A stretch of 64,000 nt of DNA, taken from positions 186,001-250,000 of the forward strand of contig NZ_CP029190.1 of the NCBI RefSeq assembly GCF_008642295.1, in the 5' to 3' direction. How positions within the stretch are numbered: the stretch's first letter is position 1; every line of letters begins with the position of its first letter. The notes below the pieces were generated by a model. It was not told the DNA's origin. It ran no database searches and worked only from the letters and a program-made list of their open reading frames with translations. The translations under genes were made by a program, and so were the position numbers. The stretch comes from Streptomyces venezuelae (lineage in GTDB: Bacteria > Actinomycetota > Actinomycetes > Streptomycetales > Streptomycetaceae). This document shows, piece after piece, positions 24,768-33,031 of this stretch.

Positions 24768-25316
24768 GTGACGACTCAGATGATCATTCTCAACGGTGGC
24801 TCCAGCTCGGGGAAGTCCGGGATCGTCCGGTGTCTGCAGGCCGTACTGATCGATCCGTGGCTGGCGTTCGGGTGCGACTCGTTCGTCGACGCCATGCCCG
24901 CGCGGATGCAGGCCTCGGACGAGGGGATCACGGTCGCCGCGGACGGCGGGGTGAACGTCGGGGCGGAGTTCCGGGCGCTGGAGGCGGCCTGGACGGAAGG
25001 CGTCGTCGCGATGGCCCGGGCCGGTGCGCGGGTCGTCATCGACGACGTCTTCCTCGGCGGAGCCGCCTCCCAGCAGCGGTGGCAGCGGGCCCTCGGTGAC
25101 CTGCCCGTGCTGTGGGTCGGGGTCAGGTGTGAGAGCACGGTTGCCGCGGGCCGGGAGCTCGCACGGGGAGACCGGGTCCCGGGAATGGCCGCGTTGCAGG
25201 CGGATGCGGTGCACACCGGGGTGGTCTACGACCTGGAGGTGGACACCACGCACACCGAGTCCCTGGCCTGTGCGCGGGCCATCGCCGCCCGGGTCGGCCA
25301 GTCACCGGCCCGATGA
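24768..25316 (+). CDS. Chloramphenicol 3-O-phosphotransferase homologue
   Basis: A 182-residue kinase starting at GTG 24768. The Walker A is GGSSSGKS (residues 10-17) and the catalytic-base aspartate is Asp37 in AFGCDSF, at the same spacing as in S. venezuelae CPT. Later segments [26 protein letters not shown] and the C-terminal [13 protein letters not shown] also match my memory of that enzyme closely. CPT inactivates chloramphenicol by phosphorylating its primary hydroxyl. No chloramphenicol biosynthesis genes are visible here, so it is either general resistance or acts on another small alcohol. Confidence 0.85.
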   Translation: MTTQMIILNGGSSSGKSGIVRCLQAVLIDPWLAFGCDSFVDAMPARMQASDEGITVAADGGVNVGAEFRALEAAWTEGVVAMARAGARVVIDDVFLGGAASQQRWQRALGDLPVLWVGVRCESTVAAGRELARGDRVPGMAALQADAVHTGVVYDLEVDTTHTESLACARAIAARVGQSPAR

Positions 25317-25901
25317 CGGGGTGAAGTAGTCCGCGTCCTTCGGGCGGGACGGGTCGTGGCCGCCCTGGCGGGGGGCCGGCACCAGGTGGGGGATGTACTT
25401 GGAGCAGTGGATGTACGCCTCCTCCACGGTGAGGTGGACCCACAGCTCCGGGCTGCGGCCGGGGGCGGTGTCCACGGGCAGGCCCGGGTGCATGCGGCGG
25501 ATGTCCTCATCGCGGTAGAGGCGGGCCACGCCGTTGATGTGCAGCCCCACGTGGTGGTGGGTGAAGTCCACGAAGAGCATGCCCAGATGAGGGTTCTCGG
25601 CCATGTTGCCCGCGCTGGCGAGCACGCCGTTCCCGCGGAACTCCGGGTAGGTGAGGGTCCGGTCGTCGATCACCTGGACGAAGCCGGGCGGACCGGACCG
25701 GAAGCTGGCGTCGCATTCCCCGTGCGAGTCGGCGGTGGCAAGGAAGACCATGGCCTGGCGGCCGACGAACTCCCGCATCTCGGGGGTGAGACGGGGGTGC
25801 ACCTGCCGGTCGTAGAAGCGGGCGGCGCGGTCGGTGGTGCCCAGTTGCCGTTGCAGGTGGTGCTCACCCGCTGATCCGAAGGACGGTCGGGGGTAGGTCA
25901 C
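25302..25901 (-). CDS. Pyridoxamine 5'-phosphate oxidase-family protein
   Basis: A 199-residue FMN-binding split-barrel protein. Visible elements are the helix before the barrel ([36 protein letters not shown]), [31 protein letters not shown] and VNGVARLY-type strands ([17 protein letters not shown]). [13 protein letters not shown] near the end is typical of this subgroup. Its first codon is only 34 bp after the flavohaemoprotein stop, so the two form an operon with the flavohaemoprotein first. The 3' end overlaps the CPT-like gene by 15 bp. Confidence 0.87.
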   Translation of the reverse strand: MTYPRPSFGSAGEHHLQRQLGTTDRAARFYDRQVHPRLTPEMREFVGRQAMVFLATADSHGECDASFRSGPPGFVQVIDDRTLTYPEFRGNGVLASAGNMAENPHLGMLFVDFTHHHVGLHINGVARLYRDEDIRRMHPGLPVDTAPGRSPELWVHLTVEEAYIHCSKYIPHLVPAPRQGGHDPSRPKDADYFTPSSGR

Positions 25902-25935
25902 GAGGGTTTCTCCTGGCGGGGCGGGGCGGAGCGGG

Positions 25936-27276
25936 TCAGGGAGTGGAAAGGACGGGGGTCTCGAACGGGTCGTGGTGGATGTGTTCGGGCAGGGTGCCGC
26001 CCAGGGTGAGCCGCTCGCCGGCGGAGACGACCATGGCGGCCGGACCGCTGAGGAAGACGTCGTGCTGGTGCCACGGCCCGTATTCGGCCAGGACCTCCGG
26101 CAGGGAGCCGCGGATTCCGGGGATGTGCTCGTCGGAGACGGCGCCCCGGATCGTCAGCCAGTGGTGGCGCTGGGCCATCCGCAGCATGTCGTTGACCCCG
26201 TACAGCTCGGCACCGGTGCGGGCGCCGAGGAAGAGATCCACCTGGTGGTGTCCGCCGCGCTGCGCGACGTCCTCGATCAGGGCGCGGATCGGGGCGAGGC
26301 CGGTGCCGCCGGCCACACAGAGCAGATCGCTGTGGACGGCGGTGTCCAGCACCATGTCCCCCATCGGGGCCCCGAGCCGGAGGACGTCGCCGACCACCGC
26401 CCGGTGCACCAGGGCCCCGCTGACCGCCCCGTCGGCCACCGCTCGGACGTGGAAGGTGAGGGTGCCGTCCGCGCGGGGCGCGTTCGCTGCGGAGTAGTAG
26501 CGCCACTGCTTGGGGAACCACGGGGTCTCGAGGCTGACGTACTGGCCGGCGGAGTACTCGTACGGGAGGTGGGGACGTACGGTGATCTCGGCGATGCCGT
26601 GTCCGCGCGAGACCCGGTGGACGACCGTGGCGGGCCAGACCGCGGGGCGCACCCGCTCGTCCTCCTCGGCCGCGCCGATCATGACCTGGGCCACCACGCC
26701 GTACGCCTTGGTCCAGGCGGCGGCGATGTCCTCGGTCCAGGCGGGGCCGGCGTACCGGGCCAGGGAGGCGAGCAGGCACTCGCCGACGGCCGGGAAGTGC
26801 GCGGCGAGGGTGCCGAACTTGCGGTGGTCGCGGCCGAGGTGTTCGCAGAACCGGACCAGGTGTCCGGGGTCGTCGACCAGGTCGACGATGCGGAGCAGCG
26901 CGCGCAGCAGCCGGCCGCGCTGGGTGTCCATGCCCGGGGGGAACATCGGGCGGACTTCGGGGTAGCGGGCGAACAGGATGGCGTAGAAGTAGACCGTCAT
27001 ATCCGCCGCCAGCGGTTCGACCACGGATACGGAGGCCCTGATCAGGGCGATTTCGTGGTCCGAGAGCGGCGCTGCGGCGGTCTCCGGCTGCTGCTGCGGC
27101 TGTGGCTCACGGGCGGTTCCGGTGGGGGTGGGGGGCGACCCTTCCGGAGCGGGCGGCGGTGTGGGGGCGAACGTGGGACGTGCCGGGCGATTGAGCCTGA
27201 ATCTCAAGGGACCAGCGCTCCTCCGTCCGCCATACGGGATGGATTCCGCCGGGTGGGAGCGAGCATGGGTCCTCAT
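25936..27276 (-). CDS. Flavohaemoprotein (globin + FAD/NAD reductase)
   Basis: About 446 residues if ATG 27276 is used. A TTG at 27207 (then about 423 residues) sits after GGAGGAG, and the open frame runs to 27567. After a Pro-rich N-terminal tail comes a globin domain (LSDHEIALIRASVSVVEPLAADMTVYFYAILFARYPEVRPMF) with the proximal His in LGRDHRKFG. The FAD domain follows (PKQWRYYSAAN = RxYS), then an NAD domain (CVAGGTGLAPIRALIED) and a C-terminal FLSGPAAMV. Flavohaemoglobins convert nitric oxide to nitrate with NAD(P)H; the reductase order here suits that or haem-based electron transfer. It is followed 34 bp later by a PNPOx-fold gene. The N-terminal Pro/Gln-rich extension is unusual. Confidence 0.85.
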   Translation of the reverse strand: MRTHARSHPAESIPYGGRRSAGPLRFRLNRPARPTFAPTPPPAPEGSPPTPTGTAREPQPQQQPETAAAPLSDHEIALIRASVSVVEPLAADMTVYFYAILFARYPEVRPMFPPGMDTQRGRLLRALLRIVDLVDDPGHLVRFCEHLGRDHRKFGTLAAHFPAVGECLLASLARYAGPAWTEDIAAAWTKAYGVVAQVMIGAAEEDERVRPAVWPATVVHRVSRGHGIAEITVRPHLPYEYSAGQYVSLETPWFPKQWRYYSAANAPRADGTLTFHVRAVADGAVSGALVHRAVVGDVLRLGAPMGDMVLDTAVHSDLLCVAGGTGLAPIRALIEDVAQRGGHHQVDLFLGARTGAELYGVNDMLRMAQRHHWLTIRGAVSDEHIPGIRGSLPEVLAEYGPWHQHDVFLSGPAAMVVSAGERLTLGGTLPEHIHHDPFETPVLSTP

Positions 27277-27450
27277 CGGGTGGGGGGACGACGAAGCGGA
27301 TGGTGCACTTCCGGACGCCAGATGATCCTCAATGAGCATGTCCACGCCCGGAAGGGGTACATCCGCCAGAACTCGTGGCCGGAAGTTGTGGCATGCCACC
27401 GGTACGCGCGGCAGGCCGAGCCTGCGGGCTGTGACTCCGCCCACCCTCCC

Positions 27451-27480
27451 TTGACCCGGGAAGAAAGGGTTACCTAAGTT
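27451..27480 (+). promoter_or_regulatory. Probable promoter for the 27488 gene (leaderless)
   Basis: TTGACC (27451-27456) and TAAGTT (27475-27480) are 18 bp apart, and the ATG at 27488 begins about 8 bases after the -10, so the mRNA is probably leaderless. No Shine-Dalgarno sequence precedes this ATG. Confidence 0.45.
27459..27477 (+). promoter_or_regulatory. Imperfect iron-box-like site overlapping a promoter
   Basis: The 19-base stretch GGAAGAAAGGGTTACCTAA matches the actinobacterial DmdR/IdeR box (TWAGGTWAGSCTWACCTWA) at about 12-14 positions, well on the right half and poorly on the left. It lies between a TTGACC at 27451 and a TAAGTT at 27475, just before the ATG at 27488. It may control that gene, the divergent flavohaemoprotein, or neither. 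Confidence 0.3.
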
Positions 27481-27487
27481 CGGTGTC

Positions 27488-27766
27488 ATGGCCCCCCACG
27501 ACCCCGTTCCCTCCGACCTCCCCACCGGCGGAACGCCCGCGCTGGTCGACTTCGACGTCGACCTCACCTCGCAGGAGGTGCTCCGGCGCGCCCAGGTGAT
27601 GGAGGCCCTCGGCCCGGACTGGGATCCGGTCGAGGTGCTGCTCGGCGAGGAGGCCGCGTACGACCTGCTGTACTCCGGACTCGATGCGGAGCAGCAGCGG
27701 CTCTACGACGAGCTGGTCTCGGCCGGTGTGCTGCCCGCGCGGGGAGACGGCCGTGCTGCCTCTTGA
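27488..27766 (+). CDS. Small conserved protein resembling DUF6400
   Basis: A 92-residue acidic protein: LVDFDVDLTSQEVLRRAQVMEALGPDWDPVEVLLGEEAAYDLLYSGLDAEQQRLYDELVSAGVLP. It is predicted to be helical, with no signal or membrane segment. The pattern fits my memory of DUF6400, a streptomycete family of unknown function. It overlaps the next gene by 14 bp, so the two are co-translated. Confidence 0.6.
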   Translation: MAPHDPVPSDLPTGGTPALVDFDVDLTSQEVLRRAQVMEALGPDWDPVEVLLGEEAAYDLLYSGLDAEQQRLYDELVSAGVLPARGDGRAAS

Positions 27767-28016
27767 CCCGCAGGCCGACCCCGGGCGGCGTGCCTGGGTG
27801 GCCTGCCCGCAGTGCCAGGACGCGCGCGGCTGCGAACCCTGCGAGCAGCGGCGCAGCTGTTCCGTCCACTGGCGCTATCTGCTCACCAACACCGGCAGCC
27901 TGCTCCACCTCCAGTGCCCGGGGTGCACGCACGTGTGGACGCACGAGAGCGGCTTCGGCGCCACCCGCACCCGCTCCCTGTGGGACCGCGTCGCCGACGC
28001 CCTGCCCGATTTCTGA
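27753..28016 (+). CDS. Small cysteine-rich, zinc-ribbon-like protein
   Basis: An 87-residue protein from GTG 27753, with GGGGAGA 6 bases upstream, overlapping the preceding small gene by 14 bp. It has two Cys pairs of the knuckle type, ACPQCQDARGCEPC and QCPGCTHVW, about 50 residues apart, so it probably binds zinc like a small ribbon. The remainder is positively charged, ending TRTRSLWDRVADALPDF. It could bind nucleic acid or another protein; that is a guess from the fold. Confidence 0.6.
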   Translation: MLPLDPQADPGRRAWVACPQCQDARGCEPCEQRRSCSVHWRYLLTNTGSLLHLQCPGCTHVWTHESGFGATRTRSLWDRVADALPDF

Positions 28017-28042
28017 AAAGCCGGGCACCCTAGGGTGCAGGC

Positions 28043-28822
28043 ATGATCTCGAACAGCTATCTCTCCGGACTGTTCTCGCTGGACGGCCGGGTCGCCTTGG
28101 TGACGGGCGGCAGTTCCGGCATCGGCCGGGCCATCGCCGGGGCTCTCGCCCGCGCCGGGGCGAGCGTGGTGATCGTGGCCCGCAAGGAGCCGGAGCTGGC
28201 CGCCACCGTGGACGAGCTGACGGCGGACGGCTGCCGGGCGGCCTGGGTGAGCGGCGATCTGAGCACCCGGGACGGAGTGCGTACGGCTGCGGAGCAGGCG
28301 GCCGGGGTGTTCGGCGAGCCCGACATCCTCGTCAACTGCGCCGGGATCAACCTGCGGCCTCCGATGGGCGAGCTGGACGAGGAGGTGTGGGACACCACGA
28401 TGGCGGTGAACCTGGACGCACCTCATCTGCTCGGCCGGCGGTTCGGTCCCGGCATGGCCGAGCGGGGCTTCGGCCGGATCATCCACATCACCTCCCAGCA
28501 GGCCCACCGGGCGTTCGTCCAGAGCGGTGCCTACGGGGTCTCCAAGGGGGCGCTCGAGTCGCTGGCCCGCTCCCAGGCCGAGGCGTGGTCGCCGTACGGC
28601 GTCACCTGCAACACGCTGGTGCCGGGCTTTGTGATGACCCCGCTCAATGCGCGGCTGTCCTCCGACCCGGAGAAGGTGGCGGCGCTGGCCGCCCGCACCA
28701 TGGTCGGGCGCAACGGCCTGGCCGAGGACTTCGCCGGAGCGGCGGTGTTCCTGGCGAGCCGCGCCTCCGGCTATGTCACCGGGCAGTCGGTCTTCGTGGA
28801 CGGCGGCTTCTCCGTCCACTGA
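28043..28822 (+). CDS. Short-chain dehydrogenase/reductase
   Basis: A 259-residue classical SDR. The coenzyme motif is VTGGSSGIGRA, the structural NAG-type motif is VNCAGINL, and the catalytic Tyr-Lys is YGVSKGALESLARS after HITSQQ. The usual catalytic Ser position reads ITSQQ. FVDGGFSVH closes the protein, as in the FabG type. Although preceded by small genes, spacing (27 bp) permits an operon. The substrate is unknown. Confidence 0.9.
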   Translation: MISNSYLSGLFSLDGRVALVTGGSSGIGRAIAGALARAGASVVIVARKEPELAATVDELTADGCRAAWVSGDLSTRDGVRTAAEQAAGVFGEPDILVNCAGINLRPPMGELDEEVWDTTMAVNLDAPHLLGRRFGPGMAERGFGRIIHITSQQAHRAFVQSGAYGVSKGALESLARSQAEAWSPYGVTCNTLVPGFVMTPLNARLSSDPEKVAALAARTMVGRNGLAEDFAGAAVFLASRASGYVTGQSVFVDGGFSVH

Positions 28823-28891
28823 GCGATCCGGCCGCTCACCGGCCGGCCCGAAAGATGACGTCAGCTGCCCGGACACGGTACGAAGAGCCCT

Positions 28892-29479
28892 GTGAACGCA
28901 CCCGCCCCCGCACACCCCCACCCCGCGACCGTACGGATATTCATCGCCCTCGCCCCGCCCGACGACGCGAAGGAGGAGCTGGCGCAGGCGCTGCAGCCCG
29001 CCTACGACGCGTACCCGCGCATGCGGTGGAACCGGATCGAGGACTGGCACATCACCCTGGCCTTCCTCGGGGAGCTGCCGGTCACGGCCGTTCCCCTGCT
29101 GCGTCCGCCGCTCGCGGACCTCGCGGCCCGGCGCCGGCCCCTGGACCTGGCACTGAGCGGCGGCGGGCACTTCGACGAGCGGGTGCTGTGGACCGGGATC
29201 GACGGGGACCTCGAAGGGCTGCACCTGCTCGCCGCCGAGGTGCGCGCCCTGGTCAAGGAGTGCGGTGTGAGCTTTCCGGAGCGTCCGCTGCGCCCCCATC
29301 TGACGCTGGCCCGCGCCCGCCGGAACCAGCCGGCCTACGCGGTGGAGGCTGCCGCCGGGCTCACCGCGTTCACCGGCCGCCGCTGGCAGGCCGAACGCCT
29401 GCACCTGGTCGGCAGCAACATCGGCCGTGGCCCGGGACCGATCCACTACCGCGACATCGAGGCCTGGGACTTCGGCTGA
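28892..29479 (+). CDS. thpR: RNA 2',3'-cyclic phosphodiesterase
   Basis: A 195-residue 2H-phosphoesterase starting at GTG 28892. The two HxTL catalytic motifs are DWHITLAFLG and RPHLTLARAR, about 80 residues apart, and the usual RVLWTGIDGD and IHYRDIEAWDFG segments surround them. The protein hydrolyses 2',3'-cyclic phosphates in RNA and can ligate in vitro. It is known as LigT/ThpR in bacteria. No operon partner is obvious. Confidence 0.9.
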   Translation: MNAPAPAHPHPATVRIFIALAPPDDAKEELAQALQPAYDAYPRMRWNRIEDWHITLAFLGELPVTAVPLLRPPLADLAARRRPLDLALSGGGHFDERVLWTGIDGDLEGLHLLAAEVRALVKECGVSFPERPLRPHLTLARARRNQPAYAVEAAAGLTAFTGRRWQAERLHLVGSNIGRGPGPIHYRDIEAWDFG

Positions 29480-29522
29480 CGCCCGGCCGCCCGGCCCCGC
29501 GGGGGCGGGCATACTGCTGGGC

Positions 29523-30026
29523 ATGACCTCCTCGATCGCCGCCCGGATGCACCTGCTGATCACCTTTGTGCTGGTGGTGTGCGGGGCGGTCGGCGGGGCG
29601 TGTTTCGGGTTTCTGCTGGGCGGCCGGACGACGGCCCTGGCCGCCGGGGCCGCGGCCGGCCTGGGCGCGGGGCTCGGCGCGTTCCTCTCCCGCCGCCAGG
29701 TGGCGGCCTTCTTCCGGCCCGGGCACGAGGTCGCCGCCCGGGCCGACGGGTATGCGGAGGGGATCGCCGACGCGGTGCTGGTGAGCATCGCCACCTACCA
29801 GGCCGCTGTGTTCCCGCTCACCCCGGCCGGCGTGTCCGAGGAGGAACGCGAGGCCCGCCGCACCATCGCCTACCGGGTCGCCGCCTACGACGGCCTGCCG
29901 CTCGCGGTGCGGGTGTCGGCCGCCGCCGCGCTGGAGGCCGTCGACCAGGGCGTGGACGCCGAACGCGCCCACGCCGCGATGAAGGCCCTGTCCCTCAGCG
30001 TCTACGACCACCGCAGCGGTCGCTGA
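29523..30026 (+). CDS. Two-span membrane protein of unknown function
   Basis: A 167-residue protein from ATG 29523. It begins with two adjacent hydrophobic spans (LITFVLVVCGAVGGACFGFLLGG and TTALAAGAAAGLGAGLGAFL) followed by a cytoplasmic helical domain of about 100 residues (VAAFFRPGHEVAARADGYAEGIADAVLVSIATYQ). No catalytic motif was noticed. Convergent with the DUF4232 lipoprotein gene, 27 bp apart. Confidence 0.7.
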   Translation: MTSSIAARMHLLITFVLVVCGAVGGACFGFLLGGRTTALAAGAAAGLGAGLGAFLSRRQVAAFFRPGHEVAARADGYAEGIADAVLVSIATYQAAVFPLTPAGVSEEEREARRTIAYRVAAYDGLPLAVRVSAAAALEAVDQGVDAERAHAAMKALSLSVYDHRSGR

Positions 30027-30053
30027 CCTCCGGGCCGGGGGTGGGCGTGGGCG

Positions 30054-30740
30054 TCACAGGCTGAGTGCGTCCTCCGCGGTGCCGACCCACGCGGTCACGG
30101 AGTTCCGGTCGGATGCGACGTACAGGCCGGGGGTCGGTGCCTTGAGCGGTGTCTGTGCCAGATCGGACTCGGTGTTCATGGTCATCGCGATCGAGTCGAC
30201 GGTCCTCCCGGTGCCGTCGTTGCCGCCGCCCATGAGCCCGGCGTAGGCCGACTCGCCCGGGGCGAGCCTGAGCGCGTCCTCGATACCGGGAGCCGCGCCG
30301 CGTTCCGTGGCCTGTCCGTCCAGCTCTCCGAAGGTCACGACCGGATGGCCCAGCGCCCGGCACGCCTTGGACCCCTTGTTGGTGATCTTCAGGAGATAGC
30401 TGCCGGTCGTGGCTTCCGCCAGGGTCGCGGTGAACTTCACGTCGTGGGTGCTGCACGGGAAGACGTCGTGGTCGGACGGCTTCGCGGACTTGGTCGGCGC
30501 TGCGGGCTTCGCCGGGGTCGCGGACTTGGTCGGGGTTGCGGGCTTGGTCGGGGTTGCGGACTTGGCCGGGGTTGCGGGCTTGGTCGGGGTTGCGGACTTG
30601 GCCGGGGCTGCGGACCCCGTCGGGGTCGCGGCCGGGGCTCCGGGGCCGCCCGGTGCATCGTCCTCGGTGGGCCCGCAGGCGGTGAGGGTCAGGGCGGACA
30701 CGGCGGCGAGGGCGACAGCGGCTCTGCGTACGGTGCTCAT
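30054..30740 (-). CDS. DUF4232-type lipoprotein
   Basis: A 228-residue exported lipoprotein from ATG 30740. Its signal ends in the lipobox LTLTAC. A Lys/Ala/Pro/Thr-rich tract of about 45 residues (repeats of TPTKPATPAKSA, residues 40-85) lifts a globular domain off the membrane. That domain carries the DUF4232 pattern: CSTHDVKFTATLAEATTGSYLLKITNKGSKACRALGHPVVTFGE, and later AGLMGGGNDGTGRTV and YVASDRNSVTAWVG. Family members are extracytoplasmic beta-sandwich proteins of unknown role. It starts 108 bp downstream of the sensor kinase's stop and could be in the same regulon. Confidence 0.85.
   Translation of the reverse strand: MSTVRRAAVALAAVSALTLTACGPTEDDAPGGPGAPAATPTGSAAPAKSATPTKPATPAKSATPTKPATPTKSATPAKPAAPTKSAKPSDHDVFPCSTHDVKFTATLAEATTGSYLLKITNKGSKACRALGHPVVTFGELDGQATERGAAPGIEDALRLAPGESAYAGLMGGGNDGTGRTVDSIAMTMNTESDLAQTPLKAPTPGLYVASDRNSVTAWVGTAEDALSL
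30484..30615 (-). repeat. 18-bp tandem repeats in lipoprotein stalk
   Basis: Repeats of an 18-base unit (such as GGCTTGGTCGGGGTTGCG on the plus strand) encode the TPTK/ATPAKS stalk of the lipoprotein. The copies are near-identical, so the length may vary between strains. Confidence 0.75.
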
Positions 30741-30847
30741 GGGGTGCTCCCCCCGGTCGAGGACGGGCTGGGTACCAGCGTCCCGCGGGAGCTTCACAGC
30801 TTGGTGACGGTCTCTCGCCGAATCCACCACACCCGTCACCGTTACCG

Positions 30848-32290
30848 TCACCGTCTGCGGAGCCGGCCGGTCCGCCGTCGGGAGGTGCGCAGTCTGCGCC
30901 CGGCCCGGGATGCCGGGGCCAGTGCGAAGGTCACGGTGATCTGCGCGCCGCCGAGGCGGCTGCGGGTGATGTGCATCGAGCCGCCGGTGGCGGCTGCGGC
31001 CCGTTGGGCGATGTCGAGCCCGAGGCCCGTGGAGCCCGTGCTGCTGCCGCGGGACAGGGCCCGGTCCGGGTCGGGGATGCCCGGCCCGCCGTCCTCCACG
31101 ACCAGTTCCACCGCCTGGGCCGTCCGTACGACATGGACGCCGAGCGGGGTCCCCGACGGGGTGTGCCGGAAGACATTGCCGATGAGCGCGTCCACCACGG
31201 CGGCGATGTCGTCCTCGGAGAGGCCGACGGCCGTGGGCTCCTGGGTGAGGGCGAGGGAGCAGGCCCGGTTCTGCTGCTCCGCCAGGACCGCCCAGAACGC
31301 GGTGCGGCGGCGGACGACCTCGGCTGCCTCGCAGCGGGGTCCGGAGGCGCTTGCTGCGGGGCGGCCGGCGGGCCGGTAGCCGGGTTCCGGCCGCTGTTTC
31401 GTACCCGGTTCCGGGCCCGGTTCCGTACCGAGCATGCCCTGGCCCATGGGGCCCACGGCGAGCGGGGTGCGCGCCGCGGTGATGATGGCGTGGAGTTCCG
31501 TCTCCAGGGCGCCGACCGCGGCCTCGAGCCTGGCCGATTCCGGTGTTCCGGCCATCCGCTCCGAGGCCAGGTGCAGCGCGGTCAGCGGGGTGCGGAGCCG
31601 GTGGGACAGGTCCGCGACGAGTTCCCGTTCGACGGCGAGCAGTTCGGTCATCCGGTGGGCCATCGCGTTGAAGGCCACGCCCGCGTCGCGCAGTTCCCTC
31701 GGGCCCATGGGGTCCACTCGGGTGTCCAGATCGCCCTCCCCCAGGGCCCGCGAGGCCTGTGCGAGTTTCTTGGAGGACCGGACGACCTTTGCGCCGAGCC
31801 GGTCGGCGACCAGCACGGAGCCGCCGATCAGTCCCACGGCGAGGAAGAGCATGACCGCCCAGGACTCCTTGACCCCGCGGGTCAGTTCCTCCTCGGGGAC
31901 GAAGTTCTCGATGACGGCGACCCGGTCGCCGGGGAGCACGACCGGCTGGAGGCAGATCCAGCCGGCCGGGATCTCCCGGGAGATGGACTCGCGTCCGTTC
32001 TGGGCCCGTTCGAGCAGTTCCGCGGGGGCGTGGGAGGTGCCGAGGACGCGGGCGTCCGGCAGGTGGACGACCAGGCGTTCGGCGGCGTCCAGGCCGGCCA
32101 CGGACTCCCGCAGGGCGGCCGGGTCCGTGGTCAGGGTGAGGACGGGCGCGAGGGCGGCGGCGCGCTGTTCGGCCGCGGTGACGCTCTGCTCCTTGACGAG
32201 CGACATCACCAGGGCGGCCAGCGGTATGAGGAAGGAGAGGGCGACCATGGAGGTCACGGCGAGCGCCACTCCGGCCAGGGAACGTCTCAA
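30848..32290 (-). CDS. Two-component sensor histidine kinase
   Basis: A 480-residue membrane kinase. Spans at about 10-31 and 144-163 enclose a roughly 110-residue extracytoplasmic sensor that contains LVVHLPDARVLGTSHAP. After a HAMP-like linker (LAQASRALGEGDLDTRVDPMG) comes the H-box DLSHRLRTPL with His230. The ATP-binding domain has an atypical N-box (DALIGNVFRHTPSG), VEDGGPGIPD (G1) and TGLGLDIA (G2). It overlaps the response-regulator gene by 4 bp. A Glu/Pro/Gly-rich spacer (GTEPGPEPGTKQRPEPG) interrupts the region between the helix pair and the ATPase, which is unusual. Its likely signal is envelope redox or thiol status, from the neighbouring genes. Confidence 0.9.
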   Translation of the reverse strand: MRRSLAGVALAVTSMVALSFLIPLAALVMSLVKEQSVTAAEQRAAALAPVLTLTTDPAALRESVAGLDAAERLVVHLPDARVLGTSHAPAELLERAQNGRESISREIPAGWICLQPVVLPGDRVAVIENFVPEEELTRGVKESWAVMLFLAVGLIGGSVLVADRLGAKVVRSSKKLAQASRALGEGDLDTRVDPMGPRELRDAGVAFNAMAHRMTELLAVERELVADLSHRLRTPLTALHLASERMAGTPESARLEAAVGALETELHAIITAARTPLAVGPMGQGMLGTEPGPEPGTKQRPEPGYRPAGRPAASASGPRCEAAEVVRRRTAFWAVLAEQQNRACSLALTQEPTAVGLSEDDIAAVVDALIGNVFRHTPSGTPLGVHVVRTAQAVELVVEDGGPGIPDPDRALSRGSSTGSTGLGLDIAQRAAAATGGSMHITRSRLGGAQITVTFALAPASRAGRRLRTSRRRTGRLRRR

Positions 32291-33012
32291 CGCGGTGCCA
32301 CCAGTTTGATGCCGACGCCGCGGACGGTGAGCAGATAGCGGGGGGCCGCGGCGCGTTCGCCGAGCTTGCGGCGGAGGGAGGACAGGTGCACGTCGACGGT
32401 CTGGTCGTCCACGTAGGGTTCGCGCCAGACCTCGGTCAGCAGGCGGCGCTTGGAGACGACCTGGCCGGTGTGGTGGGCGAGGAAGGCCAGGAGGTCGAAC
32501 TCGCGGCGGGTGAGGTGCAGCTCGCGCCCCGCCAGGTGTGCGGTACGCGCACCCGGGTCGACCGCCAGCTCGCCGACGGTGGTGGGGCGCAGCGGTTCGG
32601 CGGAGGGTGCCGGCCGGGCACCACCGCCGGCGGCGGGGACGGCGGACACATGGCTGGTGCGCCGCAGGACGGCGGCGAGGCGGGCGATGAGCTGTCCCCC
32701 CGAGAACGGTTTGACCAGGTAGTCGTCGGCTCCCGCGTTGAGGAGCTTGATGATTTCGGTCTCGTCGTCGCGGGCGGTGGCCACCAGGACGGGGACCGAG
32801 GAGATGCCGCGGATCATGCGCAGGGCGTCCGCGCCGTCCAGGTCGGGCAGTCCCAGGTCGAGGACCACCGCGTCGAGGGGTGTCTGGGTGACCTCGCGCA
32901 GGCCGCCGAACCCGTCGGCGGCACTGCGTACGGCATACCCGTGCTCCGCCAGGACCTCGATCAGGGACTGGCGGATGCTGGGGTCGTCTTCCACGACCAG
33001 GACGCTGGGCAT
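32287..33012 (-). CDS. OmpR-family response regulator
   Basis: A 241-residue response regulator. The receiver domain has VLVVEDDPSIRQ (acidic pair), the phosphoacceptor Asp52 in VVLDLGLPD, the conserved Thr/Ser region VATARDDE and Lys in DYLVKPF. The C-terminal winged helix reads LTRREFDLLAFLAHHTGQVVSKRRLLTEVWREPYVDDQTVDVHLSSLRRKL. It is translated with the downstream kinase (4-bp overlap) and begins 19 bp after the stop of the DsbD-N-like lipoprotein gene, so a four-gene operon is likely. Confidence 0.95.
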   Translation of the reverse strand: MPSVLVVEDDPSIRQSLIEVLAEHGYAVRSAADGFGGLREVTQTPLDAVVLDLGLPDLDGADALRMIRGISSVPVLVATARDDETEIIKLLNAGADDYLVKPFSGGQLIARLAAVLRRTSHVSAVPAAGGGARPAPSAEPLRPTTVGELAVDPGARTAHLAGRELHLTRREFDLLAFLAHHTGQVVSKRRLLTEVWREPYVDDQTVDVHLSSLRRKLGERAAAPRYLLTVRGVGIKLVAPR

Positions 33013-33031
33013 GGGGACACCTTAGGTGCAG

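Noticed and set aside
30484..30615. Possible CRISPR array
   Set aside because: Copies are adjacent 18-base units with no spacers and lie within a lipoprotein stalk coding region.
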